Source of the DNA: Acidocella sp.
GTDB taxonomy: Bacteria; Pseudomonadota; Alphaproteobacteria; Acetobacterales; Acetobacteraceae
Assembly (NCBI GenBank): GCA_028687415.1
Contig: JAQUAC010000055.1
Coordinates: forward strand, 1 to 10,865
Length of the DNA: 10,865 nucleotides
Direction of reading: 5' to 3'
Below, in pieces: positions 1-6,330 of the stretch. Under the pieces are notes generated by a model. The model was not told the DNA's origin, made no database searches, and saw nothing but the letters and a program-made list of their open reading frames with translations. Both the position numbers and the translations under genes were made by a program. The stretch's first letter is position 1. Every line of letters starts with the position of its first letter.

Positions 1-243
1 ACCGGTCACCAGCCGCATGAGGTGCTGCACCAATTCGCGGGGTCGGGCTTTGGTCCGTTCAAGGAAAAGCTGGCGGAGGCGCTGATCGCGCATATCGAGC
101 CTATCGGCAACAAGACCCGTGAATACTTGGCTGACCCGACGGCGCTGGATCATCTGCTGCAAGCCGGGGCACATCGCGCGGCGGCGATTGCCGAGCCGAT
201 TGTGGCCGAGGCCGAACGCTTGGTGGGGTTTTTGCCGCGCTGA
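1..243 (+). CDS. trpS: Tryptophanyl-tRNA synthetase, C-terminal fragment (5' truncated by window edge)
   Basis: The reading frame is open from base 1 to a TGA at 241-243 and gives 80 residues with no start codon that fits the family, so the gene begins outside the window. TrpS charges tRNA-Trp with tryptophan in the cytoplasm. The visible part matches the end of the bacterial enzyme: a GFGPFKEKLAEAL helix, then a P-I-x-x-K-T-R-E-Y-L segment, LADPTALDHLLQAGAHRA, and the terminal IAEP...ERVGFL-type ending (here AERLVGFLPR). The catalytic HIGH and KMSKS motifs lie upstream and cannot be checked. A GTG at 22 is in frame but would remove almost the whole enzyme and is not a start. It is followed by a hairpin-rich spacer and faces acs tail to tail. 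The assignment rests on remembered family C-termini only. Confidence 0.82.
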   Translation, partial: TGHQPHEVLHQFAGSGFGPFKEKLAEALIAHIEPIGNKTREYLADPTALDHLLQAGAHRAAAIAEPIVAEAERLVGFLPR

Positions 244-385
244 GGGCAGGCCAGGGGGCGCTGCCCAAAGCCGTGACACGGCTAAGAGGCAGGCCCTTTT
301 TGCAAACCTTGAGAAAACTGATGAGGTCCAGGGGCTCGGCCCCTGGCTGGGGGTTCGGGGGGACAGCGCCCCCCCGGTCTTTCCC
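244..385. repeat. Hairpin-rich spacer between convergent trpS and acs
   Basis: Several inverted repeats crowd these 142 bases. AGCCGTG-A-CACGGCT lies at 269-283, followed by a short T run at 297-301. CCAGGGG-CTCGG-CCCCTGG lies at 328-346. GGGGGG (357-362) pairs with CCCCCC (370-375). The unit CCAGGGGGCGCTGCCC at 251-266 and the reverse complement of 357-375 share the core GGGGGCGCTG, so two diverged copies of one repeat lie in inverted orientation. This is the expected place for transcription stops of both flanking genes, but no stem is directly followed by a long T run, so I call it an extragenic palindromic cluster with possible bidirectional terminator activity. Confidence 0.55.
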
Positions 386-2320
386 TCAAGCCGTGCGGTT
401 ATCCACCAGTTCGGCGACCACGCCGGGGTCGGCGAGGGTGGAGGTGTCGCCGAGGCTGTCGGTTTCGTTGGCGGCGATTTTGCGCAGGATTCGCCGCATG
501 ATTTTGCCGGAGCGGGTTTTCGGCAGGCCGGGGGCCCATTGGATGACATCTGGTGCGGCGATGGGCCCGATTTCCCGGCGGACCCAGGCGACGAGCTCCT
601 TGCGCAACGCCTCGGTGGGTTCGATATCCGCGACCAGGGTGACATAGGCGTAGATGCCCTGGCCCTTGATGTCGTGCGGGAAGCCGACGACGGCGGCTTC
701 GGCCACGGCCTCATGCGCGACGAGGGCGGATTCGACTTCGGCGGTGCCCATGCGGTGGCCGGAGACGTTGATCACGTCGTCCACGCGGCCGGTGATCCAG
801 TAATAGCCGTCAGTGTCGCGGCGGGCGCCGTCACCCGTGAAGTACAGGCCTTTGAAGGTGGAGAAATAGGTCTGGATGAAGCGCGGGTGGTCGCCGAACA
901 CGGTGCGCATCTGGCCGGGCCAGGAGTCGGCGATGCAGAGATTGCCCTCGGTGGCGCCTTCCAGGATGTTGCCCTCGCCGTCCACCAGCACGGGCAGCAC
1001 GCCCGGTAGCGGCAGGGTGGCGGAGCCGGGCTTCAGCGCCGTGGCGCCGGGCAGGGGGGAGATGAGGATGCCGCCGGTTTCTGTCTGCCACCATGTATCC
1101 ACGATCGGGCAGCGATGCTCACCGACCACACGGTCGTACCAGTGCCAGGCCTCGGGGTTGATGGGCTCGCCGACCGAACCGAGAATTCGCAGGGATTTGC
1201 GCGAGGTTTTGCGAACCGGGGCTTCGCCGTCGCGCATCAGCGAGCGGATGGCGGTGGGGGCGGTGTAGAAGATATTCACTTGGTGCTTGTCCACCACTTC
1301 CCAGAAGCGCGAGGTGGTGGGGTAGTTGGGCACGCCCTCGAACATCAGCGTGGTGGCGCCGTTGGCCAGCGGGCCGTACACAATATAAGTGTGGCCGGTA
1401 ACCCAGCCGACATCGGCCGTGCACCAGTAGATCTCGCCGGGGTGGTAGTCGAACACGTATTGGTGAGTGAAGCTGGCCCAGACCATGTAGCCGCCGGTGG
1501 TGTGCAGCACGCCTTTCGGCTTGCCGGTGGAGCCGGAGGTGTAGAGGATGAAGAGCGGGTCCTCGGCGTTCATCTCCACGGCGGTGTGTTCGGGCGAGGC
1601 GGCGGCGCAGACTTCCTCGTACCAAACATCGCGGCCCGGCTGCATGCTGATCTCGCCGCCGGTGAGCTTGGCGACGATCACGGTCTTCACGCTCGGGCAG
1701 GTTTTCAGGGCTTCGTCGGCATTGGTTTTCAACGCCACCTTGCGGCCGCCGCGGCGGCCTTCATCGGCGGTGATGAGGGCGACGGAGTTGCAATCCTCCA
1801 TGCGGTTGGCGAGGGAGTCCGGCGAGAAGCCGCCGAACACCACGGAGTGGATGGCGCCGATGCGGGCGCAGGCGAGCAGAGCGACGGCGGCTTCCACCAC
1901 CATCGGCAGGTAGATGGTGACGACATCGCCCTTCTTCACACCCTGGGCGGTGAGCACGTTGGCCAGGCGGCAGACTTTCTCGTGCAGTTCCCGGTATGTG
2001 ACCTTGGCGGACATGTTCGGGTCGTCGCCTTCCCAGATAATCGCCACCTGATCCCCGCGCTCGGCCAGATGCCGGTCCAGGCAGTTGGCGGCGGCGTTCA
2101 GGGTGCCGTCCTCGAACCATTTGATGGAGACATCACCGGTGAAGGAGGTATTCTTGATCTTGGTGGGGGATTTGATCCAGGTGATGCGCTTGCATTCCTT
2201 GGCCCAGAAGGCATCTGGCGCGGCTGCCGCTTGCGCCGCCATCTGCTCGTATTGGGCGTGGTTGATGAGTGCTCCGGCTGCGATTTCCGGTTTCACCGGT
2301 ACGATTTCAGCGTCCGACAT
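386..2320 (-). CDS. acs: Acetyl-CoA synthetase (AMP-forming)
   Basis: This 644-residue protein is full length for the family (about 650). The enzyme activates acetate to acetyl-AMP and then acetyl-CoA in the cytoplasm. Visible landmarks: N-terminal ACS segment with FWAKECKRITWIKSP (residues 38-52); the adenylate-forming A3 loop YTSGSTGKPKG at 260-270; DTWWQTETGG at 408-417, which carries the acetate pocket and AMP contacts; YFTGD at 493-497; the hinge/A8 region GRVDDVINVSGHR at 511-523; and the C-terminal SGKIMRR (604-610), whose lysine K606 is the catalytic residue that Gcn5-type acetyltransferases modify in relatives. ATG at 2318-2320 is chosen because GGAGGG lies 5 bases upstream. It is monocistronic here: trpS converges on it and csp diverges from it. 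No frameshift or missing motif is seen. The assignment is firm. Confidence 0.97.
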   Translation of the reverse strand: MSDAEIVPVKPEIAAGALINHAQYEQMAAQAAAAPDAFWAKECKRITWIKSPTKIKNTSFTGDVSIKWFEDGTLNAAANCLDRHLAERGDQVAIIWEGDDPNMSAKVTYRELHEKVCRLANVLTAQGVKKGDVVTIYLPMVVEAAVALLACARIGAIHSVVFGGFSPDSLANRMEDCNSVALITADEGRRGGRKVALKTNADEALKTCPSVKTVIVAKLTGGEISMQPGRDVWYEEVCAAASPEHTAVEMNAEDPLFILYTSGSTGKPKGVLHTTGGYMVWASFTHQYVFDYHPGEIYWCTADVGWVTGHTYIVYGPLANGATTLMFEGVPNYPTTSRFWEVVDKHQVNIFYTAPTAIRSLMRDGEAPVRKTSRKSLRILGSVGEPINPEAWHWYDRVVGEHRCPIVDTWWQTETGGILISPLPGATALKPGSATLPLPGVLPVLVDGEGNILEGATEGNLCIADSWPGQMRTVFGDHPRFIQTYFSTFKGLYFTGDGARRDTDGYYWITGRVDDVINVSGHRMGTAEVESALVAHEAVAEAAVVGFPHDIKGQGIYAYVTLVADIEPTEALRKELVAWVRREIGPIAAPDVIQWAPGLPKTRSGKIMRRILRKIAANETDSLGDTSTLADPGVVAELVDNRTA

Positions 2321-2325
2321 GCGAT

Positions 2326-2331
2326 CCCTCC
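2326..2331 (-). promoter_or_regulatory. Ribosome binding site of acs
   Basis: GGAGGG on the minus strand, separated by ATCGC from the ATG at 2318-2320. It supports this start for acs. Confidence 0.8.
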
Positions 2332-2683
2332 ATTATGTTTTTTTAGTCTGAGGCTAGTATGTCAAAAATGTCCCTGGCGTAAAAGTGTGGTTCAATCTGG
2401 GACAATTCAGATTGTCTCTGGTTTTCCCAGTCTTCGCCAGGGGTGGGAAACTCCGGGCCAATTACACTTTAATGAAGTAGATGTGGTTGTTGAAGGCCAT
2501 ACCAAAGGGTATGTGAACAAATCGTTGACAGTGCCGTATGTTTCTGCGCCAAATTTGAACGCAATCGATGTTGACTTGGTCACGCCCTCCTGGCGACTGG
2601 AGGCGGTAAGGCCGGACTGACACGCGGTTGTGCTCCGGGTCTGCTGGCCGAGGGGCAATTCTATGAGGAGCGACGAGGAAGTT
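2332..2683 (+). other. AT-richer structured spacer / probable cold-shock gene leader
   Basis: About 350 bases lie between the divergent starts of acs and the cold-shock gene. The composition is clearly more AT-rich than the flanking genes, from 2335 to about 2580. It should carry both promoters. I can see TTGACA at 2525-2530 on the plus strand, but no convincing -10 at 16-18 bases, so no promoter is called. Two neighbouring stem-loops lie at 2399-2418 and 2423-2450. Open frames exist here on both strands, but none has a ribosome binding site with a start, and none is recognisable. A long structured untranslated leader is common ahead of cold-shock genes; assigning this region to that role is inference. 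Confidence 0.4.
2399..2450. repeat. Pair of adjacent stem-loops in the acs-csp spacer
   Basis: The first stem is GACAAT (2401-2406), TCAG loop, ATTGTC (2411-2416); it extends by one G-U and one G-C pair to 2399-2418. The second is TTTCCCA (2423-2429) pairing with TGGGAAA (2444-2450) around a 14-base loop. No T run follows either, so they do not look like intrinsic terminators. Their role is unknown. Confidence 0.5.
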
Positions 2684-2887
2684 ATGGCTACCGGCACTGT
2701 CAAATGGTTCAACACGACCAAGGGTTATGGGTTTATCGTACCGCAGGATGGCGGCAAGGATGTGTTCGTGCACATCACCGCGGTGCAGTCCGCCGGGCTG
2801 CGCGGTTTGAATGAGGGGCAGCAGGTCACGTTTGACATTGCTATGGAACGGGGCAAGGCAGCGGCGATCAACCTCAAGCCGGTTTAA
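2684..2887 (+). CDS. Cold-shock protein, CspA family
   Basis: A complete single-domain OB-fold protein of 67 residues, the usual length. It binds single-stranded RNA and DNA and acts as an RNA chaperone and translation or antitermination helper. RNP1 reads KGYGFIVP (residues 13-20), preceded by the GTVKWFN strand (4-10); RNP2 reads DVFVHITA (26-33). The start MATGTVKWFN is the canonical family start; GAGGAA lies just upstream at 2675-2680. Longer in-frame starts at 2630 and 2663 would add residues with no family counterpart and are not used. It stands alone, with its own terminator at 2911-2941. Whether it is cold-induced or a constitutive paralogue cannot be told from the coding sequence. 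The spacer before it may be its leader. Confidence 0.95.
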   Translation: MATGTVKWFNTTKGYGFIVPQDGGKDVFVHITAVQSAGLRGLNEGQQVTFDIAMERGKAAAINLKPV

Positions 2888-2910
2888 CCGACGGAAGAGG
2901 TTTGAAGACT

Positions 2911-2941
2911 AAAAACGGGGCGGGTTTCGCTCCGTTTTTTT
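2911..2941 (+). terminator. Intrinsic terminator of the cold-shock gene
   Basis: AAAACGGGGC pairs with GCTCCGTTTT around GGGTTTC, giving a 10-base stem with one G-U pair. The downstream arm runs into seven T residues (2935-2941). It lies 24 bases after the csp stop codon. Textbook form; high confidence. Confidence 0.92.
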
Positions 2942-3060
2942 GTGCCTGGTCTCGGGCGGGTAGCGAGGGGGAATGACCCTTGTGACATTGGCATGATTTC
3001 AGGTTGGTTGTTGGTTCGCTTCAGAGTTTTTGGGTTTGTTCTTTTGGTTGATACATTTTA

Positions 3061-3070
3061 ATTGCGCAAT
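3061..3070. repeat. Perfect 10-bp palindrome in the csp-GFA spacer
   Basis: ATTGCGCAAT is self-complementary and sits in an AT-rich stretch of an otherwise featureless 230-base spacer (2942-3171) that separates the csp terminator from the 3' end of the GFA gene. It may be a protein-binding site or chance. No gene in the spacer can be supported. Confidence 0.3.
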
Positions 3071-3171
3071 GACCATGCGCTGGCGGCCGTTGCCGCCCGG
3101 TGGAAAGTTGTAGCTGTGTCTGGCGACGAATTCAAAAGTGCTGATTGTCGCGCGGCCAAGCCGCCGCTTCG

Positions 3172-3576
3172 CTACTGGTCGTAAGGCGGGGCGCGGTCGT
3201 AGCGCGGCAGGCTGGCTGGCGGGCTGAACCAGGAGACTTGCTCGCACACCCAGCCATGCACTGTGGGCTGCACGGCCTCTGGCTGGTCCAGCGAGCCGAG
3301 GGTAATTCCGACGGAGTGGCCTTCATGGTCGGTCATGTAGAGCGGGGTGCCGCAATCGCCGCAGAACCAGCGCGTGGCCTGGGGGGAGGAGGCGAAGCCC
3401 TTGGGTGTGCCGCTTGTGACGCGGAAGCGGGAGGGCGGCACCTGCACCCAGGGCAGGGCGGCGGCACCGCTTGCCCGGCGGCATTGGGCGCAATGGCAGA
3501 TATCGGCCACGTCGCCGGGCTGGTGGTCGAACTCATACGCAACCGCGCCGCAGAGGCACGCGCCGGTGAGGTGCAT
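3172..3576 (-). CDS. GFA-family (glutathione-dependent formaldehyde-activating enzyme-like) zinc protein
   Basis: A 134-residue protein with the full cysteine set of the GFA/Mss4-like fold: CLC at residues 7-9, CHCAQC at 27-32 and CGDC at 72-75, the last within RWFCGDCGTPLY. In the founding member Gfa these cysteines bind zinc and the protein was proposed to help glutathione react with formaldehyde. Most family members have no proven substrate, so I do not assign formaldehyde chemistry. The start MHLTGACLCGA (ATG at 3574-3576) has AGGAG at 3585-3589, 8 bases upstream, and fits the family; longer in-frame starts add a low-complexity extension. It is cytoplasmic, with no signal peptide. It lies 68 bases downstream of metE on the same strand, across a strong hairpin, so co-transcription is possible but not shown. 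Confidence 0.88.
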   Translation of the reverse strand: MHLTGACLCGAVAYEFDHQPGDVADICHCAQCRRASGAAALPWVQVPPSRFRVTSGTPKGFASSPQATRWFCGDCGTPLYMTDHEGHSVGITLGSLDQPEAVQPTVHGWVCEQVSWFSPPASLPRYDRAPPYDQ

Positions 3577-3584
3577 GGGGTAGG

Positions 3585-3589
3585 CTCCT
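3585..3589 (-). promoter_or_regulatory. Ribosome binding site deciding the GFA gene start
   Basis: AGGAG on the minus strand, 8 bases before the ATG at 3574-3576. It supports the short 134-residue form over longer upstream starts. Confidence 0.7.
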
Positions 3590-3592
3590 GCA

Positions 3593-3617
3593 AGGGCCGG
3601 GCATGATGCCCGGTCCT
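3593..3617. repeat. Strong hairpin between metE and the GFA gene
   Basis: CCGGGCAT-G-ATGCCCGG at 3597-3613 is a perfect inverted repeat. Flanking bases extend the stem to about 12 pairs, including one G-U (AGGGCCGGGCAT with ATGCCCGGTCCT). It lies 30 bases beyond the metE stop and upstream of the GFA ribosome binding site. There is no T run on the minus strand, so it is a candidate processing or mRNA-stabilising hairpin, or a weak terminator, rather than a textbook intrinsic terminator. Confidence 0.55.
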
Positions 3618-3644
3618 CGCAGATTAGACGAAAAGCCGCGTGCG

Positions 3645-5960
3645 TTACAGCCGCGCCGCCTGTGCCGCCGCGACCATGTTCGCGATCGCGGCCTGGACCT
3701 CCGGCCATTTGCGGGTTTTCAGCCCGCAATCCGGGTTTACCCAGAGTTGGTCAGCGGGCAGGCGGTTGGCGGCTTCCTGGAGCAGAGTGGTCATTTCCTC
3801 CACGGCCGGCACGCGGGGGGAGTGGATGTCGTAGACCCCTGGCCCAATTTCCGCCGGGTAGTGATAGCCGGCGAAGGCGTCGAGCAATTCCATCTTTGAG
3901 CGTGCGGTCTCTATGGAGATGACATCAGCGTCCATCGCGCCGATGGCGGCGATGATGTCGTTGAACTCCGAGTAGCACATATGGGTGTGGATCTGGGTAG
4001 CATCCGCCACGCCGGAGGCGGCGATGCGGAAGCACTCGATGGCCCAGTTCAGATAGATTTCCCACTCGCTCCGGCGCAGCGGCAGGCCCTCGCGCAAGGC
4101 GGCTTCGTCGATCTGGATGATCGCCGCGCCGGCGGCCTCCAGATCCACAACCTCGTCGCGGATGGCGAAGGCGATCTGGCGGCAGGTGGTGGCGCGGGGC
4201 TGGTCGTCGCGCACGAAGGACCAGTTGAGGATCGTGACCGGGCCGGTGAGCATGCCTTTCATCGGGCGGGTGGTGAGGGATTGGGCGTAGCGCCACCATT
4301 CCACCGTCATCGGCTTGGGACGGGTGACGTCGCCGTAGATGATCGGCGGGCGCACGTAGCGCGAGCCGTAGGACTGCACCCAGGCGTGCTTGGTGAAGGC
4401 GAAGCCTGAGAGCTGTTCGCCAAAATACTGCACCATGTCGTTACGCTCGAACTCGCCATGCACCAGCACGTCCAGCCCGGCCTGCTCCTGCCAGCGTACC
4501 GCGCTGGCGGTTTCCGCGCGCAGGAAGGAGCCATAGGCGGCATCGTTGATGAGGCCCTTGGCGTGGTCGGCGCGGGCTTTGCGTACTTCCGGGGTTTGCG
4601 GAAAGGAGCCGATGGTGGTGGTGGGGTAGGCAGGCAAGCGCAGCTTTTGCTGCTGGATTTGCCGCCGGACCGGGAAGGGCGAGGCGCGGCGGGCCAGATT
4701 GGGGTCTGTTTGTGCCGCGCGGGCTTGCACTTGCGCGTTGTTGATTTTGGGCGAAATGCGGCGCGAGGCCACGGCGGCGGTGGCGGCGTCCAAAATGCTT
4801 CGCACGCTGTCGCGGCCTTCATTCAGGGCCTTGGCCAGCACGGCGAGTTCGGTGATTTTCTGCACCGCGAAGGCCAGCCAGTTTTTTATCTCGGGGTCGA
4901 GATCGGTTTCGCGCTCCAGGTCGATGGGCGTGTGCAGCAGTGAGCAGGACGGCGCCAGGATGATCTGCCTCCTGGAGGCGATCGGCTCGATGCGGTCCAG
5001 AATGGCGTTGAGGTCGGCCTTCCAGATATTGCGGCCATCGATGATGCCCAGGGAGAGCACGAGGTCCGGCCGGGCCGCGGCGAGCACGGGGGCGAGCTGC
5101 TCCGGGGCGCGGATGAGGTCGATATGCAGCCCATGCACCGGCAGGGCCAGGGCGGTGGCGAGGTTGTCGTCCAGCACGCCGAAATAGGTGGTGAGCATCA
5201 GCCGCAGTAGCGGGGCCGCCGCCGCGAGCGTGGCGTAGGCGGTGGCGAAGGCGCCGCGGGCGGCGTCGCTCAAGTCCAGCACCAGGCAGGGTTCGTCGAT
5301 CTGCACCCAGGCGGCGCCAGCGCGAGAGAGGGCGGCCAGCATTTCGGCATAGACCGGCAGCAGGCGGGGCAGCAAAGAAAGCGGGTCGAAGCCGCCGCCT
5401 TTGGCCTTGCCGAGGAGCAGGTAGCTCACTGGCCCCAGCAGGACGGGGCGGGTCTCGATGCCCAGGGCCTTGGCTTCGAGATATTCGTCCACCGCTTTGG
5501 TGGAAGTCAGCTTGAAGGTTTGATAGGCGGTGAATTCCGGCACCAGATAATGGTAGTTGGTGTCGAACCATTTGGTCATTTCCAGGGCCGGGATGCCGTC
5601 GCCCGCATGGGCGTGGCCATGGGTGCAGCCCGCATGCGCGGCATCGTCCTGCGTGCCGCGCGCCATGGCGAAGTAGGTGTCCAGGCCGAGGGGGGCGCCG
5701 CTCCAGCCGTAAACCGCCGGGATGGCGCCGACCATGGCGGTGGTGTCCAGCACATGGTCGTAGAGCGAGAAATCGTTGGAGGGGACGATGTCGGCACCGA
5801 GCGCGTATTGGCGCTCCCAGGCATCGGCGCGCAAGGCGGCGGCGGCGGCGCGCAGGGCGAGGGCGCTGGACTTGCCCGCCCAATAGCTCTCAAGCGCGGT
5901 TTTAAGTTCGCGCCGGGGGCCGATGCGGGGGAAGCCGAGTGTTGCGACGGTGACGGTCAT
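3645..5960 (-). CDS. metE: Cobalamin-independent methionine synthase
   Basis: A 771-residue protein that transfers the methyl group of 5-methyl-tetrahydropteroyl-triglutamate to homocysteine. It has both TIM-barrel halves. The N-terminal half starts MTVTVATLGFPRIG and contains EMTKWFDTNYHYLVPE (127-142). The C-terminal catalytic half contains TTTIGSFPQT (447-456), LVHGEFERNDMV (499-510) and the four zinc ligands: H660 and C662 in HTHMC, E684 in ISIETARS, and C745 in NPDCGLKTR. Length is slightly above the usual 750-765, partly because of a His-rich loop at residues 105-121. ATG at 5958-5960 is chosen because it gives the conserved N-terminus and GAGG lies 5 bases upstream; an in-frame ATG at 6014 is rejected. 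A cobalamin riboswitch in its leader implies repression by B12. Confidence 0.97.
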   Translation of the reverse strand: MTVTVATLGFPRIGPRRELKTALESYWAGKSSALALRAAAAALRADAWERQYALGADIVPSNDFSLYDHVLDTTAMVGAIPAVYGWSGAPLGLDTYFAMARGTQDDAAHAGCTHGHAHAGDGIPALEMTKWFDTNYHYLVPEFTAYQTFKLTSTKAVDEYLEAKALGIETRPVLLGPVSYLLLGKAKGGGFDPLSLLPRLLPVYAEMLAALSRAGAAWVQIDEPCLVLDLSDAARGAFATAYATLAAAAPLLRLMLTTYFGVLDDNLATALALPVHGLHIDLIRAPEQLAPVLAAARPDLVLSLGIIDGRNIWKADLNAILDRIEPIASRRQIILAPSCSLLHTPIDLERETDLDPEIKNWLAFAVQKITELAVLAKALNEGRDSVRSILDAATAAVASRRISPKINNAQVQARAAQTDPNLARRASPFPVRRQIQQQKLRLPAYPTTTIGSFPQTPEVRKARADHAKGLINDAAYGSFLRAETASAVRWQEQAGLDVLVHGEFERNDMVQYFGEQLSGFAFTKHAWVQSYGSRYVRPPIIYGDVTRPKPMTVEWWRYAQSLTTRPMKGMLTGPVTILNWSFVRDDQPRATTCRQIAFAIRDEVVDLEAAGAAIIQIDEAALREGLPLRRSEWEIYLNWAIECFRIAASGVADATQIHTHMCYSEFNDIIAAIGAMDADVISIETARSKMELLDAFAGYHYPAEIGPGVYDIHSPRVPAVEEMTTLLQEAANRLPADQLWVNPDCGLKTRKWPEVQAAIANMVAAAQAARL

Positions 5961-6082
5961 GAAAGCCTCTGCATTATGGCGGGGCTTGGGCGGCAGGCGC
6001 GCGCGGACGGCCACGCGGCATCGCTCCCGCGCTTGCGAACATGCGGCCAGGCCGGACTCCCCGCCGGTGGACGTGATGTGCC
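5961..6082 (-). promoter_or_regulatory. Expression platform / 5' UTR between riboswitch and metE
   Basis: These GC-rich bases lie between the B12 box and the metE start. On the minus strand, CCCCG and CGGGG near the B12 box can pair, and a longer stem can form from GGCCGCAT with ATGC...GGCC further on. The metE ribosome binding site GAGG is at 5966-5969. No T-tract terminator is present. I infer that ligand binding acts on access to the ribosome binding site. Confidence 0.45.
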
Positions 6083-6250
6083 GGGGCAGGTCTCCTGGCT
6101 CACGGGTCTATGCGTCTGCCTCGTCTTCCCAGGGGGACCCCAGTGACACGATCGGACAGACACTCGCCGCTTACAGTTGCGGGGACAGCGCCGGTATCGC
6201 ACCGGCTTCCCTCTTAGCTCCGGGCCGGAAAGGGCACGGAGAACCTCGAC
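6083..6250 (-). promoter_or_regulatory. Cobalamin (B12) riboswitch, metE leader
   Basis: Read on the minus strand, this stretch has the hallmark elements in order. GGTTCTCC is at the 5' side (6245-6238). The conserved core AAGAGGGAAGCCGGTG, a CCGGTGCGATACCGG hairpin, CTGTCCCCGCAACTGTAAG and CGG lie across 6215-6167. GTCACTGG and the CTGGGAAGACGAGGCAG arm follow, and the B12 box AGCCAGGAGACCTGCC is at 6100-6085. Adenosylcobalamin-type ligands bind such RNAs and turn expression off. It ends about 120 bases before the metE ATG. No stem plus T run is present in between, which suggests control of translation rather than of termination; stems such as GGCC-GCAT/ATGC...GGCC in that stretch could form the expression platform. 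Exact boundaries are approximate. Confidence 0.95.
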
Positions 6251-6279
6251 AGGCGGCAAGAGGCACCGGGAGGAGAGGA

Positions 6280-6308
6280 TTGTCAAGCGATTCTTGCTTA
6301 GACATAAA
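6280..6308 (+). promoter_or_regulatory. Putative promoter of the ArsR-methyltransferase/metF operon
   Basis: TTGTCA (6280-6285) and CATAAA (6303-6308) are separated by exactly 17 bases and match the sigma-70 consensus at 5 of 6 and 4 of 6 positions. The start of transcription would fall near 6314-6316, leaving about 15 bases before the ATG at 6331. The -10 element lies inside the palindrome at 6301-6322, a layout that fits direct repression. Confidence 0.45.
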
Positions 6309-6322
6309 TATATCTTTATATC
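6301..6322. promoter_or_regulatory. Probable operator: AT-rich 22-bp imperfect palindrome (SahR-type site)
   Basis: The left half GACATAAATAT and the reverse complement of the right half, GATATAAAGAT, agree at 9 of 11 positions. It is a sharply AT-rich island in GC-rich DNA, located between the metE riboswitch leader and the ATG of the ArsR-type regulator. The ATAAA...TTTAT dyad resembles what I recall of the sites of SahR, an S-adenosylhomocysteine-responsive ArsR-family regulator of the methionine cycle in Proteobacteria. It overlaps the putative plus-strand -10 element and is well placed to affect a minus-strand metE promoter too. Autoregulation is inferred. Confidence 0.65.
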
Positions 6323-6330
6323 CTTATTCA

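Noticed and set aside
2525..2555. TTGACA as a -35 element for the cold-shock gene
   Set aside because: No acceptable -10 hexamer at 15-19 bases downstream.
1115..2620. Long plus-strand open frame opposite acs
   Set aside because: It is the antisense shadow of acs in GC-rich DNA, with Gly/Ala/Val/His-rich composition and no start signal; only its last part lies in the acs-csp spacer and is not recognisable.
2407..2773. Minus-strand open frames across the csp leader and csp start
   Set aside because: They overlap the certain cold-shock gene antisense, have no ribosome binding site and no family resemblance.
2988..3006. TTGGCATGATTTC resembling a sigma-54 promoter
   Set aside because: The -12 GC element at the required spacing is missing, and no plus-strand gene follows.
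2999..3247. Minus-strand frame of 82 residues in the csp-GFA spacer
   Set aside because: It overlaps the GFA gene end and lacks a start signal. Its C-terminal half has a somewhat protein-like composition (ARHSYNFPPGGNGRQR), so a gene relic cannot be fully excluded, but I recognise nothing.
5923..6330. Upstream extension of the regulator frame through the riboswitch
   Set aside because: The frame is open only by chance across the antisense of the riboswitch and the metE N-terminus; the family N-terminus begins near 6331.
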